Assembly: GCA_026390245.1 (NCBI GenBank)
Contig: JAPLGI010000107.1
Span: 1 to 16,490 of the forward strand
DNA: 16,490 bases
Reading direction: 5' to 3'
From: Caldisericota bacterium
Lineage (GTDB): Bacteria > Caldisericota > Caldisericia > Cryosericales > Cryosericaceae
The position numbers and the translations under genes were made by a program. The notes below the pieces were generated by a model. It did no database searches. It worked only from the letters and a program-made list of their open reading frames with translations, and was not told where the DNA came from. Of the stretch, positions 15,728-16,490 are shown piece after piece. Positions within the stretch are counted from its first letter, which is position 1. Each line of letters starts with the position of its first letter.

Positions 15728-16113
15728 GATTTCCTCCTCAGGAAGATGGTCTTGAAGAACCTGTACGCCGACAGCGTACCTACGAACGTGCTCATGACTC
15801 TTGGCAGCAGGCCGCCGTTTCTGCTGGAAGCCGCCGCGGGCAATGCTTTTACAACCGTATCTGCAGATGCCGTGAGCTTCGTCAACTGCCTTGCCAACTG
15901 TGCGAAGTGCTGCTCTGTGACCTCGGTCGACTGCATCAGTCTGACCGCCTCCGACTTCAAGTCTTCAGCCTGCTTGCGCACGTCGGCCATTGCACCGGAC
16001 AGACTCCTCGAGAACTGCGCGACCTTGCGTCCAATGACAAGAGCGGCTATGGCCGCGAAGGTCATGCCAATGGTCATGATGACATCGAGTACCCAGATTG
16101 CAGTCGTGTTCAT
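15724..16113 (-). CDS. DUF948-family membrane protein
   Basis: A 129-residue protein with one N-terminal membrane helix (about 7-28, WVLDVIMTIGMTFAAIAALVIG) and a long amphipathic helical region (VRKQAEDLKSEAVRLMQ...LTKLTASADTVV). It ends in a basic tail. DUF948 genes are commonly next to ytxH in Firmicutes; the function is unknown. Its ATG overlaps the previous stop (ATGA), and AGGAGG lies about 13 bases upstream, so translation probably depends on coupling. Confidence 0.8.
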   Translation of the reverse strand: MNTTAIWVLDVIMTIGMTFAAIAALVIGRKVAQFSRSLSGAMADVRKQAEDLKSEAVRLMQSTEVTEQHFAQLARQLTKLTASADTVVKALPAAASSRNGGLLPRVMSTFVGTLSAYRFFKTIFLRRKS

Positions 16114-16490
16114 TGGCGTCGGGTCACCTCCTGATCGAGTTTGCGTACCACAGTTGCCGTAGGGTTCAGCCGGAAGGCTACTCTCCGAGAAATGATTGCA
16201 CCCGGGATCAGCATAGCAAACCCCGCGACGACGGGAAGCGCCATGAGCAGGTTTCCACTCAGCTGCGCTAGAGACGAAAACCCGTAACCACCAAGCACGC
16301 CCGTCAAGAAGGCAGCTAGTGGAATGCCATACAGGATGGCAGTGGCCTTGAGAACAAGCGACTCGTCGAGCGTCACCTCGACCGAGTCCCCCGGTACAAC
16401 TTCAGCGGGAGCGCTTGCGCTGATCGTCGGGTCGCTCTCCTTGCTGCCCACACAGAATTGGGTAAGTGCGCACGACGCACAGCCGTCATG
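16110..16490 (-). CDS. RseC/MucC-like membrane protein, partial at the window edge
   Basis: The frame is open to the window end, so the N-terminus is missing; 126 residues are visible. An apparent GTG start at 16451 is unlikely, because residues before it (HDGCASCALTQFC) carry a Cys-x2-Cys-x5-Cys motif like the cysteine cluster that opens RseC proteins. After a charged region (PGDSVEVTLDES) come two membrane segments, LKATAILYGIPLAAFLTGVL and LLMALPVVAGFAMLIPGA. RseC proteins are linked to SoxR reduction and to sigma-E control in proteobacteria; in other phyla the role is unclear and may relate to membrane electron transfer. It is the first visible gene of the overlapping rseC-DUF948-ytxH set. 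Confidence 0.8.
   Translation of the reverse strand, partial: HDGCASCALTQFCVGSKESDPTISASAPAEVVPGDSVEVTLDESLVLKATAILYGIPLAAFLTGVLGGYGFSSLAQLSGNLLMALPVVAGFAMLIPGAIISRRVAFRLNPTATVVRKLDQEVTRRQ

Overview
The window looks like ordinary chromosomal DNA from a moderately GC-rich bacterium. Genes are densely packed with good Shine-Dalgarno sites and sigma-A-type promoters. It shows a CIRCE-controlled groESL operon, a lipoprotein substrate-binding protein and a Bacillus-type glucose-6-phosphate isomerase. YtxH, DUF948 and RseC-like proteins point to a Firmicutes-like or deep-branching lineage. Caldisericota (Cryosericum-like) is a guess from overall gene flavour only, and nothing here proves it. There is no phage, IS element, CRISPR array or toxin/defence module.

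Region 1 (1-9400) is a sugar uptake and entry locus. A ROK-family repressor (148-1368) and a ROK-family sugar kinase (1463-2443) lie on the + strand. Converging on them from the minus strand is a long gene series: a lipoprotein binding protein resembling DUF3798, a fused two-domain ABC ATPase, two paralogous membrane permeases, and then pgi with its own promoter. Together they suggest import of a free hexose, phosphorylation by the ROK kinase, isomerisation to fructose-6-phosphate, and control by the ROK repressor. The substrate of the transporter is not known from sequence; this is the most interesting part of the window.

Region 2 (9455-11522, minus strand) is groES-groEL, with a perfect CIRCE operator immediately downstream of a fully consensus promoter and an intrinsic terminator at the end. 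Region 3 (11580-14308, + strand) is a tightly overlapping tsaE-tsaB-rimI-tsaD operon, covering the second step of tRNA t6A37 synthesis plus a GNAT acetyltransferase. It is followed by an Est30-like carboxylesterase (14424-15170).

Region 4 (15206-16490) contains a bidirectional terminator, a tRNA-Gln(CTG)/tRNA-Glu(CTC) pair with its own promoter, and three overlapping minus-strand envelope genes. These are a partial RseC-like protein running off the window end, a DUF948 protein and a YtxH protein.

Several start codons were moved from the longest open frame to match Shine-Dalgarno sites: 148, 3845, 7770, 11125 and 12116.
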